This document shows, piece by piece, positions 1 to 11,100 of a stretch of 64,000 bases of DNA. The number at the start of each line of letters is the position of its first letter. The first letter of the stretch is position 1. The translations under genes were made by a program, and so were the position numbers. This stretch comes from Cyclina sinensis (Eukaryota; Mollusca; Bivalvia; Venerida; Veneridae): assembly GCA_012932295.1 (NCBI GenBank), contig JAAONU010000011.1:47990352-48054351 (forward strand), given 5' to 3'. The notes under the pieces are model-generated. The model had not been told where the DNA came from. It worked only from the letters and a program-made list of their open reading frames with translations, and did no database searches.

Positions 1-159
1 AACTGCCTTTGTAATTAACTAGTACAACGTTGGATGGGAGACACTGAAAAGGATTTCTAAAATAATCGGTATAAGCATTATTCTAACCTGCATCCCCGGT
101 TGCAGAAAAGCGCTAGACCAACACTAGACCACCGTGCCAAAGAGTGTATGCCTTTTGCA

Positions 160-410
160 ATTACATTGTACTCGAGTATACGATTTATCTCGGACATTTG
201 TTATTTTATGGTAATTTGTCTCTCATCTCTGATTCAGAGCAAATAATGTGAGATAAGTAGTAAGTCACTTGATTTTAACTTGGTCATTACTGGTCAGATA
301 TCAAGGAACACCGTTTCGGTGAACTGACCGTCGAGATATGTCCAATGTGATGTTGAATTCGACGTAAATCCGTACAAATCAAACCAAACTAAAACGGTTA
401 TATGCACCAG
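160..410 (+). mobile_element. SINE relic, conserved central domain (RUDI/V-SINE-like)
   Basis: Degenerate non-coding SINE body. In order it carries 'TTTATCTCGGACA', 'ATTTGTCTCTCATCTCTGA', 'AGTAAGTCACTTG', 'GGAACACCG' and a 'GTGAACTGACCG' segment. The same ordered blocks occur in the SINE at 10,625-10,870, which still has a tRNA-type B box. No head with A and B boxes can be made out here, so this copy is 5' truncated or decayed. Assignment to the molluscan RUDI/V-SINE type is from memory of its central domain and is inference. The first 160 bases hold nothing I recognise. Confidence 0.5.
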
Positions 411-685
411 CTAAATTTAATGCGTACATTTGCTTTATCAAGCCAAAGATCATTAGTACAGTTTTGGAAAACGAAATTTCTGTTTCTCAGTCACTACTGA
501 ATGTGACGTTTTGGGTTTAATCCAGCTTAATATTCAATAAGACAAATTTCGATTTTAAAAATGGAGAAATAAATGGAAAATGATGGGAAAAATGACCCTA
601 TTTGAAGTCAGGTGAACAAGATGATTACATTTGCAACTGTGAATACATTCAATAATTTTCAAATGCATCCTGTTGAATTTCTTGT

Positions 686-1800
686 TAGCTCACCTGAGCC
701 TTTGGCTCATGGTGAGCTATAGTGACCGGACTTTGTCCGTTGTCCGTCAACAATTTCATTCAAACGACATCCACTCTGAAACCTCTGGGCCAAATTTGAT
801 AAAACTTGTCTGGAATGTTCCTCGCATGAAGCTCTACCAAAGTTGTTCAAAGAATTCAATTCCATCAAGAACTCTGGTTGCTATGGCAACTTAAAGGAAA
901 AACTTAAAATCTTCTTGTCTGAAACCACAAGGCCCTGAGCCTTAAGATTTGATATCTAGTAGACTCTATCAAGTTTGTTCAAATTACGCCCCTTGGGTCA
1001 AATTTGGCCCCACCCCGGGGGTCAATTGATTTTACATAGGCTTATATAGCGAAACTTTAAAAATCTTCTTGTCTGAAACAACAAGGCCCTGAGCCTTAAG
1101 ATTTGGTATGGGATATTGTCCAGTGAACCTCTACCAAGTTTGTTCAAATTATGCCCCTGGGTTCAAATTTGGTCCAACTCAGGGGGTCAATTGATTTAAC
1201 ATAGGCTTACATAGGGAAAACTTTGAAAATCTTCTTCTCTGAAACGACAAGGGCCTGAGCCTTAAGATTTGGTATGTAGCATTGTCTAGTGGACCTCTAC
1301 CAATTTTGTTGAAATTGTGGTGAAATTTGGCCTCACCCCGGGGTCATTGATTTTAATTAGGCTTATATAGGGAAAACTTTGGAAATCTTTTTTTTTCTGA
1401 AACCAAAAGCCCCTGATCCATAAGATTTGTTTTGTAGCATTGTCTAGTGGACCTCTATCAAATTTGTTCAAATTATGCCCCTATGGTCAAATTTGGCCCT
1501 GTCCCTGGGATCAGTTGATGTTACCTAGGCTTCTATAGGCAAAACTTTAAGAAACCTCTTGTCTGAAACCACAGAGCCTAGAACTTAGATATTTTAATGG
1601 AGCATCAGTTACAGGTCATCTTCCACTTTGTTCAAATTACGCCCCTTGAGCGAAATTTGGCCCTGGAGGTCACTTGTATTCATATAGATTTATATAGGGA
1701 GATTTTTAAAAAAGCTTTTGATGTTAGCTCAATATCAGACCCAAAGGCAGGTATTCAGGTGATCGATCTAGGGCCATCATGGTCCTCTTGTTTTCATTTT
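686..1800 (+). mobile_element. Dispersed element with hairpin head and ~160-bp tandem array
   Basis: The left end is an inverted repeat: TAGCTCACCTGAGCC (686-700), a TTT loop, then GGCTCATGGTGAGCTA (704-719). A 'GACCGGACTTTGTCCGTTGTCCG' type tract follows, then a unique section to ~900. From ~900 to ~1,780 about five units of ~160 bp repeat, each with 'CTGAAAC.ACAAGG.CCTGAGCC' (near 918, 1,071, 1,235, 1,396, 1,562), 'GGTCAAATTTGGCCC' and 'ACATAGGCTTATATAGG'. The same unit recurs reversed at 15,760-16,560 and in diverged form at 9.94-10.98 kb and 26.76-27.33 kb. Short open frames inside are by-products. I recognise this as a common bivalve non-autonomous repeat type; its class is not settled. 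Confidence 0.6.
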
Positions 1801-2109
1801 TATTATCTGACCCAGGGATGAGTTTTTCACCGACTGCATGTGGTGTTTTGAACAAACAGTGGCATAAATGTGAAAAATCAAGAAAAAAAACGAGTAATTA
1901 CCAACATACGCTTTCATGTTTTACAACCATTTATTTTCTCCAACATTTTTGTCTCGCTTAAAATTTTATCGAACCAAAATTCCTTCAACCCCCTTACCCC
2001 CGAAAAATGGATTGGTAATTATATAATTCTGTTAGTGAAAATCATTACTTAAACATACGAAGCCCCTGAAGTTACATAATTCACACTCATTTTTTATTGT
2101 TGTCACATT

Positions 2110-2445
2110 TACTTCATTTCGTTAAAACAAAATAGGTTGTCGTTTAAACGAAAACATAATTCGTTTTAAACAAAATAACATTTCGTTTAAACGATATAAG
2201 ATATCGTTGAAACGAAATATGTTGTCGTTTAATCGAGATAATAATTCGTTTAAAGGAAATAACATTTAAATCATAATTCGTTTAAACGAAAAGTTATGCT
2301 AATTCGTTTAAAAGAAGTCTTATTTCATTTAAAAGAAATAATAATTCGTTTAAGAAAATCTAATTTCGTTATTACGAATTCTTTTTTTCGTTTAAACGAA
2401 ATATCTATTCGTTTTAACGAAATATAAATTCGCTTAAACGATCTT
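2110..2445. repeat. Phased palindrome array, consensus TCGTTTAAACGA, ~21-bp period
   Basis: Sixteen or so units of a perfect or degenerate palindrome follow each other at about 21-bp steps (starts near 2118, 2140, 2161, 2183, 2204, 2225, 2245, 2260, 2278, 2303, 2323, 2345, 2364, 2388, 2408, 2429). The 12-mer TCGTTTAAACGA is exact at 2140, 2183, 2278 and 2388, and each exact unit contains GTTTAAAC. Spacers are AT-rich. The spacing is close to two helical turns, so the palindromes would face one side of the DNA. Function is unknown; a satellite-type array is the default reading. Confidence 0.75.
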
Positions 2446-3160
2446 GATCTTTGACCTACTGACGTCAAAAACAATAGAGATAATTTACCTGCCATGAGAA
2501 ACCTCCGCATAAAATCTGAAGACTGTACCCCAAAACATTCTCTAGTTTTTGACTGCACAACTTTGTGTGGTCAATGTCACAGTAACCTTTAACTTAATGA
2601 CCCCAGAATTAATATTGATCATCTACCGGTCACGGAAAACCTCCCCACCGAATGTGAGGGCTTTCCTTGGCCAAAGCCACAGTGACATTGACATAAGACC
2701 CCAAATCAGTAATCATTTACCGGTCATGACCAACTACCTCCCAAACAAATCTGAGGACCCTAGGCCAAAGCGTTCTCTAGTTACTGATTTAAGACTACAG
2801 TGACCTTGACCTTTTAACATACTGACCCGAGAAACCATAGAAATCTTCTTCTTAATAAGGGCAACCATCGTATGAAGTTTGAAGGTTGTGGGTCAAATGG
2901 TACTCGAGTTATTGAGCTGACATGGTTTTAAAATTCAAGGTGACATTACCTAACAATTACTGACCCCCAAAACTATAATTATATTTTACTTAGTTGGAAG
3001 ACTGTGAGCCAGATCGTTCTCAAATAAGCGGACATGGTTGTCAAATTTGATGTGATAGTGACCTTGACATTTCACCTGTCGACCCCATAAAAATAGAAGT
3101 CTTACTCAATCAGAGCATCAATACTATGTAGCTTGAAGGCTGTGGGTCACAAATAAACAC
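2446..3160 (+). repeat. ~120-bp tandem array, 'GACCTTTGACCTACTGACC' family
   Basis: About six diverged units are anchored by variants of 'GTGACCTTGACCTTTGACC...TGACCCC' near 2,446, 2,583, 2,680, 2,801, 2,937 and 3,053. Each is followed by a segment like 'CCGGTCA..ACCTCC' and 'AAGCGTTCTCTAGTTA'. This is a repeat type I know as abundant in bivalve DNA. It abuts the palindrome array directly. The open frames across it (for example 2549-2803 +) have no independent support. Confidence 0.6.
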
Positions 3161-4676
3161 TACGCTTTGGCGGAACCGACTGCCATACTAAGTCAATTTG
3201 CAACGAAGCAATCTGTAGCTTATACAAAAATGCAATATAAAAGTAATTTTCAGTTTGATACAGGTAAAATATTTACGTTTTTAATCAGTGTGAAATAAAA
3301 AGTGCAAGCTACCATAGAAAAGTTCTGTAATAAATGTTTTTTCTGGTATCTAACTAAATTAATGTGAACTTACTAGGTATTGCAAATATTCTTTTCAAAC
3401 TTGTTCATGTATGCTACCAATAGGCGAGCTTTCGTTTATTTTTAAAGTTACACGAGAAAGAGATTTTGTCCAAAAAGTGGCATACAAGCTGATCATCACA
3501 TAAAGGTTACATAGGGGATGGGTGAAAGATAAAATGGAAAAGATTGCGGACCAATCTATCCATGTTATGATGTCAAACACAGACGTCTAGATAATAAATA
3601 TCTATTTTCCAAGGAAAACAGTATTAGGACGTCGAAAGAAGGTATATTTATAATTATCGTTTATTTTCATTTTCGCAATATCGTGTGACAATATTTCCTG
3701 TAAATACTCTGTAACAAAGAAATTGCCGCAAGCCTGCATTCTTTAACTGCGGCGTAATTCTGCTGTTGTTTATCATGGAAGTCGTTGTAAATTGTCGAGA
3801 AGTACGAAGTTATTGCATGCCAGTGTCATATTTCTCCATAACAAATGTTCAGGGTAAACAGAGCATTATATGGACGAATTCATTGTTCTTTTCCTTTTCC
3901 TATTGACAAATACAGACAATCGAAATATTCTAACGTAAACATATCGTACACATAACGTACACATAATTTGGCTAGTTTGATTACCGGACGAAATCAGTGG
4001 TAGAACTCCTCATTCGTTATTCGTTGATGTTTTGTTTTTGTTGTTGTTGTTTTTGTTTTTTAAATAAATAAACACGATACACACACACGATTTACGAATG
4101 TTTGACGCAGACAGGTGAAGGTACTTAAAAAACATATCCTAAGATTACGTCATATGAGGACATGGCGAGGTAAACAACGGCTGGCTAAATAGGCACTGCA
4201 GATTTGGAAGAAGCCTAAGTAAGCCTTAAAAACCATTGAAAGAGCGCATAAATGGACCTAACCGTCGATCCCACAAATTTTATTTTCGAACACATAAATT
4301 ATATAAATCATATTACACTTGAATACCTAAAATACAATTTCAACTTTTAAAGCCTGCACATCTGAATGTCTGGCTTATAGTGCGACTGAAAATTGATCTC
4401 CTAAATTCAACTTTAAGGCTCGCTCGTTAATGTTGACATTTGAAAACTTTTATCAAAAACGATCTTCCTCAAAATTAAACAAGAGCATCATAGAACAGAT
4501 AATATTTGTATTTACTCGCCCGTCAATCTAGGCTACGAAATGACGATGCCAAACGTTTCAAATAGCGCTTCAGAAATACTTGCAAATCATAAAATTCAGC
4601 ATGAATAGTCCTACATCTATGTGTTGAAACGATGTTGAAAGATTCTTATCAATATCAATATCAATCGGAATCAATC
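3161..4676. other. AT-rich stretch without recognised features
   Basis: No coding signal, tRNA or clear repeat was seen. There is a (TTG)n-like tract near 4,035-4,055 and short imperfect inverted matches around 3,720-3,760 (GCCGCAAG...CTGCGGC). The 61-codon open frame at 3395-3580 (-) has no recognisable content. Confidence 0.5.
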
Positions 4677-4972
4677 AGTAAGTCACCTCTGAAATAATAT
4701 GGTAGGCGCCATATTGGATTATTCTATAGTACAAATCGTGTCTGCTAAATTAAAAACTTTTCTTAAAGCCTATACCTGTTCATCCTTTAAATGAAAATTT
4801 ATTTTCATTTCTTCTAATGCATAAGACAAATAATGATTGAATTCTGCCATGTTTGTTTATATTTTTTATAAAAGCGGGGCGAATTACCATTTGGTGTATT
4901 CATACACTTACATACGAGGTCGTTTTAGGAAGTTGTCGGAAAAGGCCGAGTTGTTACGATTGTATCAATCTA
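4677..4972 (+). repeat. Dispersed repeat, copy 1 (pair with 17,290-17,556)
   Basis: About 290 bases align from 'AGTAAGTCACCTC.GAAATAATATGG' through 'TTGAATTCTGCCATGTTTG' to 'GTCGGAAAAGGCCGAG' plus 'TTGTTACGA.TGTATCA' with the segment at 17,290. This copy has ~30 extra bases before 'AGTTGTCGG'. The open frame 4837-5034 (+) starts inside. The two copies share the reading MFVY..K..ANYH but go out of frame after the indel, so I do not call a gene. Probably a piece of a mobile element; class unknown. Confidence 0.6.
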
Positions 4973-6024
4973 CCATAAAATATCATTATTCCAAAAAATT
5001 TTTAAAACGAGCGATAAAACAAAAATGGGAATAGGTAGAGTTACGCTTCTTCCCTTTCATGGTTTTCTATAGAAAAAAGAGTTATCATAGAAGGTATAGA
5101 AGGGGATATTACTCAAAACGGAATATGGTAGTCGAGTAATGCTTGTCACCGTTTATCTATACCTAAAGTTTCACAATAGAGTTATGGGACCTGTGCATTG
5201 CAGCCTTACTCATTGCAAGGAAGGTTTGTAAAGAATTTTGAAGTCAGTTAGGCTATTAGCAAAAGTCATGGTCCGGAAAACGTGTGGATTATGCTCGCCT
5301 GCCATGGGGTTTCCTATAATACGTTTTAACTTTTGACGGGCGTATAAAAAGGAATAACCGAAGAATATCTTTTTAGGTGTCAGATGTGTGACAAGTACAG
5401 TACATTTTTTTTTCTTGTGGTCTAAAATATCATCACATGAAATATTTTCATACAAACATGTACAAAATAATTTTTAAAAGAATATTTACCTTTTACCGCA
5501 AAAAAAGCAAAATCAATAATAAAAATATAAAAAAAAATAATTAACAAAATCGTCACAATTCGTTAATAATTTATTATTTAAATGCGCCTTTCAATGCTTC
5601 GTGTAAATTAATTAAAACACAACGAGAAATTTTAGAAGCAAATGCACAAGCATAAAGAATAATTTTGTTACAACAGCTGACCGACTACATACGGTTACTG
5701 CCTTGTTGACAGAATTTTCCGAGAGCGTAATCTCTCAAAAAGCAAGTTGTTATCTTATAAAAGTGAACACGGAAATTTTGGATGACAGCTTCAACATTCA
5801 ATTTCTTATACAGTACTATGCGAGGCTTCTTTATAGTCTAAACAAAAACAAAACTTAGGAAACGATGGATGCTTCCAAAACAAATGCTGGTCTACGACAT
5901 TGACATTTAAGTAAATAAAAAACTGAAGGATTGGGTTTTCTTTTTAAAATTCATTTTCTTTGGAAACCTGTATTCAAAGTGTCGTGGAAATCCGTTCGTA
6001 GTACGGCCATGACCTTAAATTAAG
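4973..6024. other. AT-rich stretch without recognised features
   Basis: Strongly AT-rich, with A-runs around 5,460-5,560. The 81-codon frame at 5210-5455 (-) is not similar to anything I know and shows no codon bias. Nothing else was seen. Confidence 0.45.
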
Positions 6025-6314
6025 ATGGTAGTATGCGCGTCATCGCCTGGTACTGACGCTTCTAATAACTCTACATTAAATTCTAGGAACCTGCTGCTAG
6101 TAGATAGCCCACACACGGAATTAACTACAAATTTATCGAGAGACAGAGATCCGAACACAAATAATTGTACCCTATGACTCAGTGAAAAATATCCCCGATC
6201 ATGGTTATCATATGCACATCTTCTGAAACTGCCAGCTCCTTTAATCCACCAAGAAGATACTATGACACAGACAGGACGGACGTTGCATCTTCTTTTGGTA
6301 CTCCGGTTATATAA
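6025..6314 (+). pseudogene. Coding-like relic with an internal duplication, product unknown
   Basis: A GC-richer island in AT-rich DNA. Two short plus-strand frames begin alike: 6025-6177 reads MVVCASSPGTDAS... and 6201-6314 reads MVIICTSSETASS.... The DNA under the two starts also aligns (ATGGT.A..ATGC.C.TC.TC), about 176 bases apart, so an old tandem duplication is likely. The frames are out of phase and each ends in a stop, so any gene is broken or the pieces are separate exons. The opposite strand is open over the same span (6015-6332 -, 105 codons), so the coding strand is not certain. No domain recognised. Confidence 0.25.
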
Positions 6315-8397
6315 ACCAGTGGATGCTAACAAATAGCCCGAACAAAAATATTACCTTAGGTATTGCATTTAGCAAACGAAAAGGTCCGTTTTTCTATAAA
6401 CATTATCAATAGCGATCATGCTGATTCAATGCACATTTCTGTTTCGTACTGTAACTTCCTGTAAAGTTTCCTTTAATTTTAATTATTATCTGCTAATAAT
6501 TATCTTGAAAACATTGAACAGCTGTCGAATATTTTATTACCATTATCTTATAAACACTGAGGCGTATAATGGGCAATTGTAAAGAAACTTCTAACCGAAA
6601 AGTTATTCTTACATTTTCGTTCGCACGCTCAACATTACATTAATAATGATTCAATCGAGATCCAAACCAATTAAACGGGATTTCTCCCGTGTTGGGTTTC
6701 AATTTAAATTGTTTTTCAAAAAAAAAAACATCTCTCACAGGAATAATAATGATCATTCTAGAGAAATCAATAACTTTATTTTTATAATACGGTAAAAAAG
6801 ACATTTGGAAAAATATTTTCAAATAAATTCAGTATTGAACCATCAAAATTCATGCAAAGCTAGCATATTTGATTGGAATGCTTTGTTTGGAATGCCAACT
6901 ACTGAGTAGTATTGCCTATACACTGGCGAAAGTAAATGATAACTGAATGTTTATGTAATACTATTCTTTACAGCTGAGTTTCAAATGAACCTAATATATA
7001 TTTTCGTTTGTTTTAACACAGCAGTGCACAATTCTATTTTTTCTTAAATTGCTACCCGAATATATGAGAATTACGTGCGAGGTATAGTTATTATAGGTCA
7101 GCGACCTTAACTACACGGTCACGGAGGTTGGTAATGCAAAACAGAGGTCCATTTCATGTTTCATGAGTAGGACGAGGACCGCAATGTTACTTTATTTTTC
7201 AGAACTGTAGTATAATTTGTACACGTGACAAAACAGTCAATATAAAACTTAAATAAAAAAGTGAACTTCCAAAAATAAATGTTTAAATGTAGACAGTTAT
7301 GAAATCGATAAATTAAAACATTGATAAAATTTCAGTAGACACTTTAGCCAATATAAAAGATTTCCATTGTCAACACTGCATTCAATCGGTTGTGTCGACG
7401 AGATCTGACGAGTCTGACCATGTCTCTAATCTGTTTAACACAAACAGCTATGTAAACTTGGAAAATAGGCTCTATGAGACGTATTTCATAATATAAACTT
7501 GAGTTTTAAAACTTAATAAACAATCTTGTAAAGCATCTAAGTAATTTGGGACCATGATTATAGTCCAAGATGCACACTTTGAGCCTTCTTAATTTCAAGC
7601 ATTATCAAGAGACAAAACATCACGATATGTTTCATGGATTTTTTTTTCATTAGAGGAAATAAAGAAAAATGTCCTAACATCTGGTCAACCAGTCTTGCTT
7701 CTACCTCAAATTTTCAATTTTCCATAAAGTATATATATATATTCATGAAGAGATACTCCAAACTGAGGCTAGTAACGACACAAGATCATCGACATAACAA
7801 CCACCTTGAGCAAAACGCTAACACAAAAACAATAGCTGCACAGCATTGGGAAATAAGGTAAGTTTTATTAATGAGCAAAATGGTTCCAGGGTTCCAGTCC
7901 AAGCCGACCCACGCAGTGCTTTTTAGCGAAACCGTTAATTCACAGGTGCATCAGTCCATCGAGCTGTAAATGTTGAACGGTGAATAGTTACTGATTTCTC
8001 TGATCTGCCAATAATGGTGGCTCAAGAGAAAAACTACAAAGAATGCCGGAATATGGTGATACTGCATTTTCGAGCCTGAATTGACCTTCCAATTCCACGA
8101 ATTGAAAGGTATTTATATCTGTGTAGGCTTGGTAGCTTTTCTCCGACATACAATGATTGTAATGCTAGTACAGTAACTGGCTACCTAGAAATTCCACCTC
8201 ACTCTACACGTAAACGGATACTATCATCAAAGTAACATTACAATTTCAACTTAACTATCTTTTTGTCCTTCAAAAAAACTATAAATGTGCATTACTAGGG
8301 TTAAATAGCTTAGTTTAGACCCATTTATTTTACATCGATTGCGATACAAGTTCTTAAAACTTAGATTCATCACGCTTGATGACTGCTTCCTGGGTTC
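6315..8397. other. AT-rich stretch without recognised features
   Basis: No supported gene. It holds an A-run near 6,720, a (TA)n tract at 7,728-7,742 and an unremarkable 75-codon frame at 7634-7861 (+). 'GGTTCCAGTCC' near 7,890 resembles a tRNA B box but has no partner A box, so no SINE is called. Confidence 0.45.
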
Positions 8398-8520
8398 CAT
8401 ACCAGTATTCGCGCAGCGTGGAGGAATGTGAAGATCGTGAGAATCTCACCTCTGACAGGATTCGAACCAGCGACCTTCGGATCCGGAGCCCTGCGCTCTA
8501 CCCCTGGACCACGGTGCCTC
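8398..8520 (-). mobile_element. tRNA-derived SINE head, tRNA-Arg(CCG)-like
   Basis: On the minus strand a pol III promoter is visible: A box TGGTCCAGGGGTAGAGCG (complement of 8494-8511) and B box GGTTCGAATCC (complement of 8458-8468). Between them lies 'GGCTCCGGATCC', whose anticodon-position triplet would be CCG. The anticodon stem has mismatches and the acceptor stem cannot be closed, so this is not a working tRNA gene. Downstream (minus direction) the tail contains 'GGAACCCAGGAAGCAGTC'. The head-plus-tail structure fits a tRNA-headed SINE. Confidence 0.65.
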
Positions 8521-8910
8521 CTCGGTTAGATAGCTGACTCCTATAATCATCGACAAAAATATTATGAATGGTTACTACCCTTTTAATTAAGTTTTTACCG
8601 ACCTTGACACAGTTTCAGTCTCTCTCAAGAGAGGACAGGAATTAGAAAATCATTTTGATCTATTGCATTAAACATTGGTACAATATTTACCTCTAAGGTT
8701 ATCAACCTATCTTAAGTAGCAACATTGTTTCTGACCCCACATGTACTTGTTAAAATTCATCAAACCATTTAATAACGGAAAAAGTGCGACTAATTTTCAA
8801 ATTTTTTTTAAAGTTTTAACCACATGAATATTTATGATGTTTTCCACTGATCTGAGCAGGTGATTTTGTTATTGAAGCCAAACGAGTTTCAATATCACTC
8901 TAGAATTAAA

Positions 8911-8941
<31 letters not shown>

Positions 8942-9937
8942 GAAATAACAACAATAAATATTCTGATCAGAATTAAGAATGATTTGAGAAAAATGTGAAT
9001 TCCTGTGTTTCCATCTTTTGAACAGTTGGTAACTTAGGTTTTGATCTATGTAAACTAATTCGTCTAAGGGATATGATAGTTTAACAAACATATTGACCGG
9101 TTTCAATAAGATAACGGAGTGCTTGTAATGTATCCAAAGGATCTGATCCTTTTTTGTTGTTGTTACCCAACATGACCCAGTTTAATGTAAATCATAGAAA
9201 GAAAAGACTGGTCAAGTTACATATATTAAAAAGTGACCTCTTATGTCCATTAGGATTTTTACTGATCTAAGTGCTGATAAAATTCTTTCCAACCAAGTAT
9301 GACTCAGTTAAAAGATTCTGACAAATTTTATTACGATTTCGTTAATGAAGTGACCTCTTCAGAGTTCCAAAGCCTTTCCATTGATCTAAACTGTTGGCAT
9401 ATTTTTGTTCAACACTGCAATAACATTTTTTACACTCATCGATGGAATTTAAGTTCATAATTTGTAGCAACATTCATCAAAATCGGATAGAAACATGACT
9501 TGTAGAGTGTCAATTATTTCTTCCTCTGAACTGAGCTAATGACTTTGGTTTTTTTTATTATTTATGTTACCCTTTTTTCTAAAACGTTAAAGAGATCCTT
9601 TATTCAAACATTATAAGGAATTATTATTATCGGGAAAAAGTCGTGACGTAATGACTGCTCGCAAGGTAACGTTAGATATACATGTGCATGTGACCTTATT
9701 TTTCAACCCTTTTTTATACTCGCCTTCGACATCATCAGGGCAAATATTCTGAGCATATTTAAGACTGAAGACTGAAAAAAAGTGGTCAAAGACGACGTAT
9801 AGGAACTGATTACAAATGGTCACCCGTTGTTCACTTGCGCTAAAAATACATCAATCATTTTTTTGCTGAGCGATGAAAAAAGTTCAATTTGCTTAGACAA
9901 TTTTTGTAAAATTTTCAGCTTTTGAGTTGGTGTCAGG
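8521..9937. other. AT-rich stretch with weak repeat traces
   Basis: No gene. An (ACT)n microsatellite of about ten units spans 8,911-8,941. Repeated phrases such as 'TGAAGTGACCTCTT', 'CATTGATCTAA' and 'AAC(A/C)TGACCCAGTT' at 8,820-9,540 suggest an old ~130-bp tandem array now too diverged to define. The 70-codon frame at 9611-9823 (-) is unsupported. Confidence 0.4.
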
Positions 9938-10975
9938 TGTAGATTATAGAATGCTATATTTGTCCGTGGCTGTAGTCCGTTCGTCCGTCTGTCGTCCACG
10001 AGTAAGTTTAAACAGCATCTCCTCCTATACCACTGGGCCACTTGCAATTTAACTTTACAGAAAAGATGCTGGTATGGTTCTCTTTCAAAGATATATATAA
10101 AAAAATACAGTTCCAAGCTGAACTCTGGCCTCATCCAAGTGGTCCTTGATTTTAAGGACTTATACTGGAAAAACTTTTAAAAAATCTTCCTGTCAGAAAT
10201 CATAGCCTAGAGGTAACATGTTTGGTGTGTATTATTGTCTAATGGACCTCTACCAAGTTTATGCAAATCATGGTCCCTGTATTAAAATTAGCCACATCCC
10301 AGGGTCACTTGATCTTACATAAAGTTACATAGGAAAAGGGTGTTTTTTTTTTTTAAATCTCTTTTTCTGCACATCTAGTGGACATCTACCAAAGTTATAT
10401 AAATCAAAGCTCTGGGGTGAGCATTGGTACCATCCAAGGGGACACTTGAATTTACATAGACTTATATAGGAAAACTTTAAAAAATATTCTTGGAAAAAAC
10501 CATTAGGCCTTGTTTTAAATATTTTCTCTGTACCATTTCCTGGTAGACTTCTACCAAGTTTATAGAAATCATAGCCTTTGGATCAAAACTGGTCGCGGCG
10601 CAGTGTTCACTTGGTTTTACATAGAGTCAATCTTGACGATCCTGGTTCAAACCCCACCAGGGGCGGCAAAATTTCCCCGTGATAATTTATCTCAGACAAT
10701 GCGTTTGTAGGTCATTTGTCTCTCACCTCTGAAGCAAGTGAGGAAGAAGTCAGTCACTTGCAGAGAAATTGTTAAGTAAATTGGTTGGATACCCAGAAAC
10801 ACTGGTTAGGTGGACAACCTTAGCGGTTAAAACTGGAGTTTAACCCCAATAAGCCAACCCAATCTACACAGGAAATGTTTTAAAAATCTTCTTGTCAGAA
10901 AGTAAAGGCTTTGAGCTTAGATATTTATGGTTCAGCATTGCCAAGTTTATTAGATGGGCTCTGGAAGATCTTTGC
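9938..10975 (+). mobile_element. Diverged copy of the ~160-bp array element
   Basis: It begins with a 'GTCCGTTCGTCCGTCTGTCG' tract, then 'AACAGCATCTCCTCCTATACC' (10,013), matching the complement of the far end of the 14.7-16.8 kb element. Array units follow with 'GGACCTCTACCAAGTTTATGC' near 10,240, 'GACATCTACCAAAGTTATA' near 10,380 and 'GACTTCTACCAAGTTTATAG' near 10,545. The last unit is split by a SINE (10,625-10,870) and resumes with 'AAAAATCTTCTTGTCAGAAAG'. The right part ends near 'CAGCTCACCTTGG'. Non-autonomous; no protein visible. Confidence 0.55.
10625..10870 (+). mobile_element. SINE inserted in an array element (RUDI/V-SINE-like)
   Basis: It contains a T-arm/B box 'CCTGGTTCAAACCCCACCAGG' type hairpin at 10,640-10,665, then the conserved body: 'TAATTTATCTCAGACA', 'TCATTTGTCTCTCACCTCTGA', 'AGTCAGTCACTTG', 'CAGAAACACTGG'. 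The A box is weak, so the copy is probably shortened at the 5' side. It interrupts the surrounding ~160-bp unit between '...GGTTTTACATAGA' and 'CTACACAGGAAATG', so it arrived after the host element. Confidence 0.65.
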
Positions 10976-11037
10976 TCTCACCAAGGTACACAGCCCCCAC
11001 GCAGCTCACCTTGGTTAACACCCTCCCCTCCCCCCTG

Positions 11038-11100
11038 CCCCCCCCCCCCCCCCCCCAAAAAAAAATAAATAAATAAAAAAAAATAAATTAATTAAAAAAA
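11038..11100. repeat. Poly-C run joined to A-rich tract
   Basis: Nineteen consecutive C residues (11,038-11,056) are followed at once by A-rich sequence with TAAA repeats to 11,100. It is preceded by more C-rich sequence from 11,010. Such a run is prone to length error in assembly and polymorphism. Confidence 0.85.

Noticed and set aside
2325..2803. Frames of 77 and 84 codons on opposite strands
   Set aside because: They lie in the palindrome array and the ~120-bp array; the residues simply follow the repeats.
8448..8520. tRNA-Arg gene on the minus strand
   Set aside because: A and B boxes are present, but the anticodon stem has mismatches, the acceptor stem does not close and a SINE tail follows.
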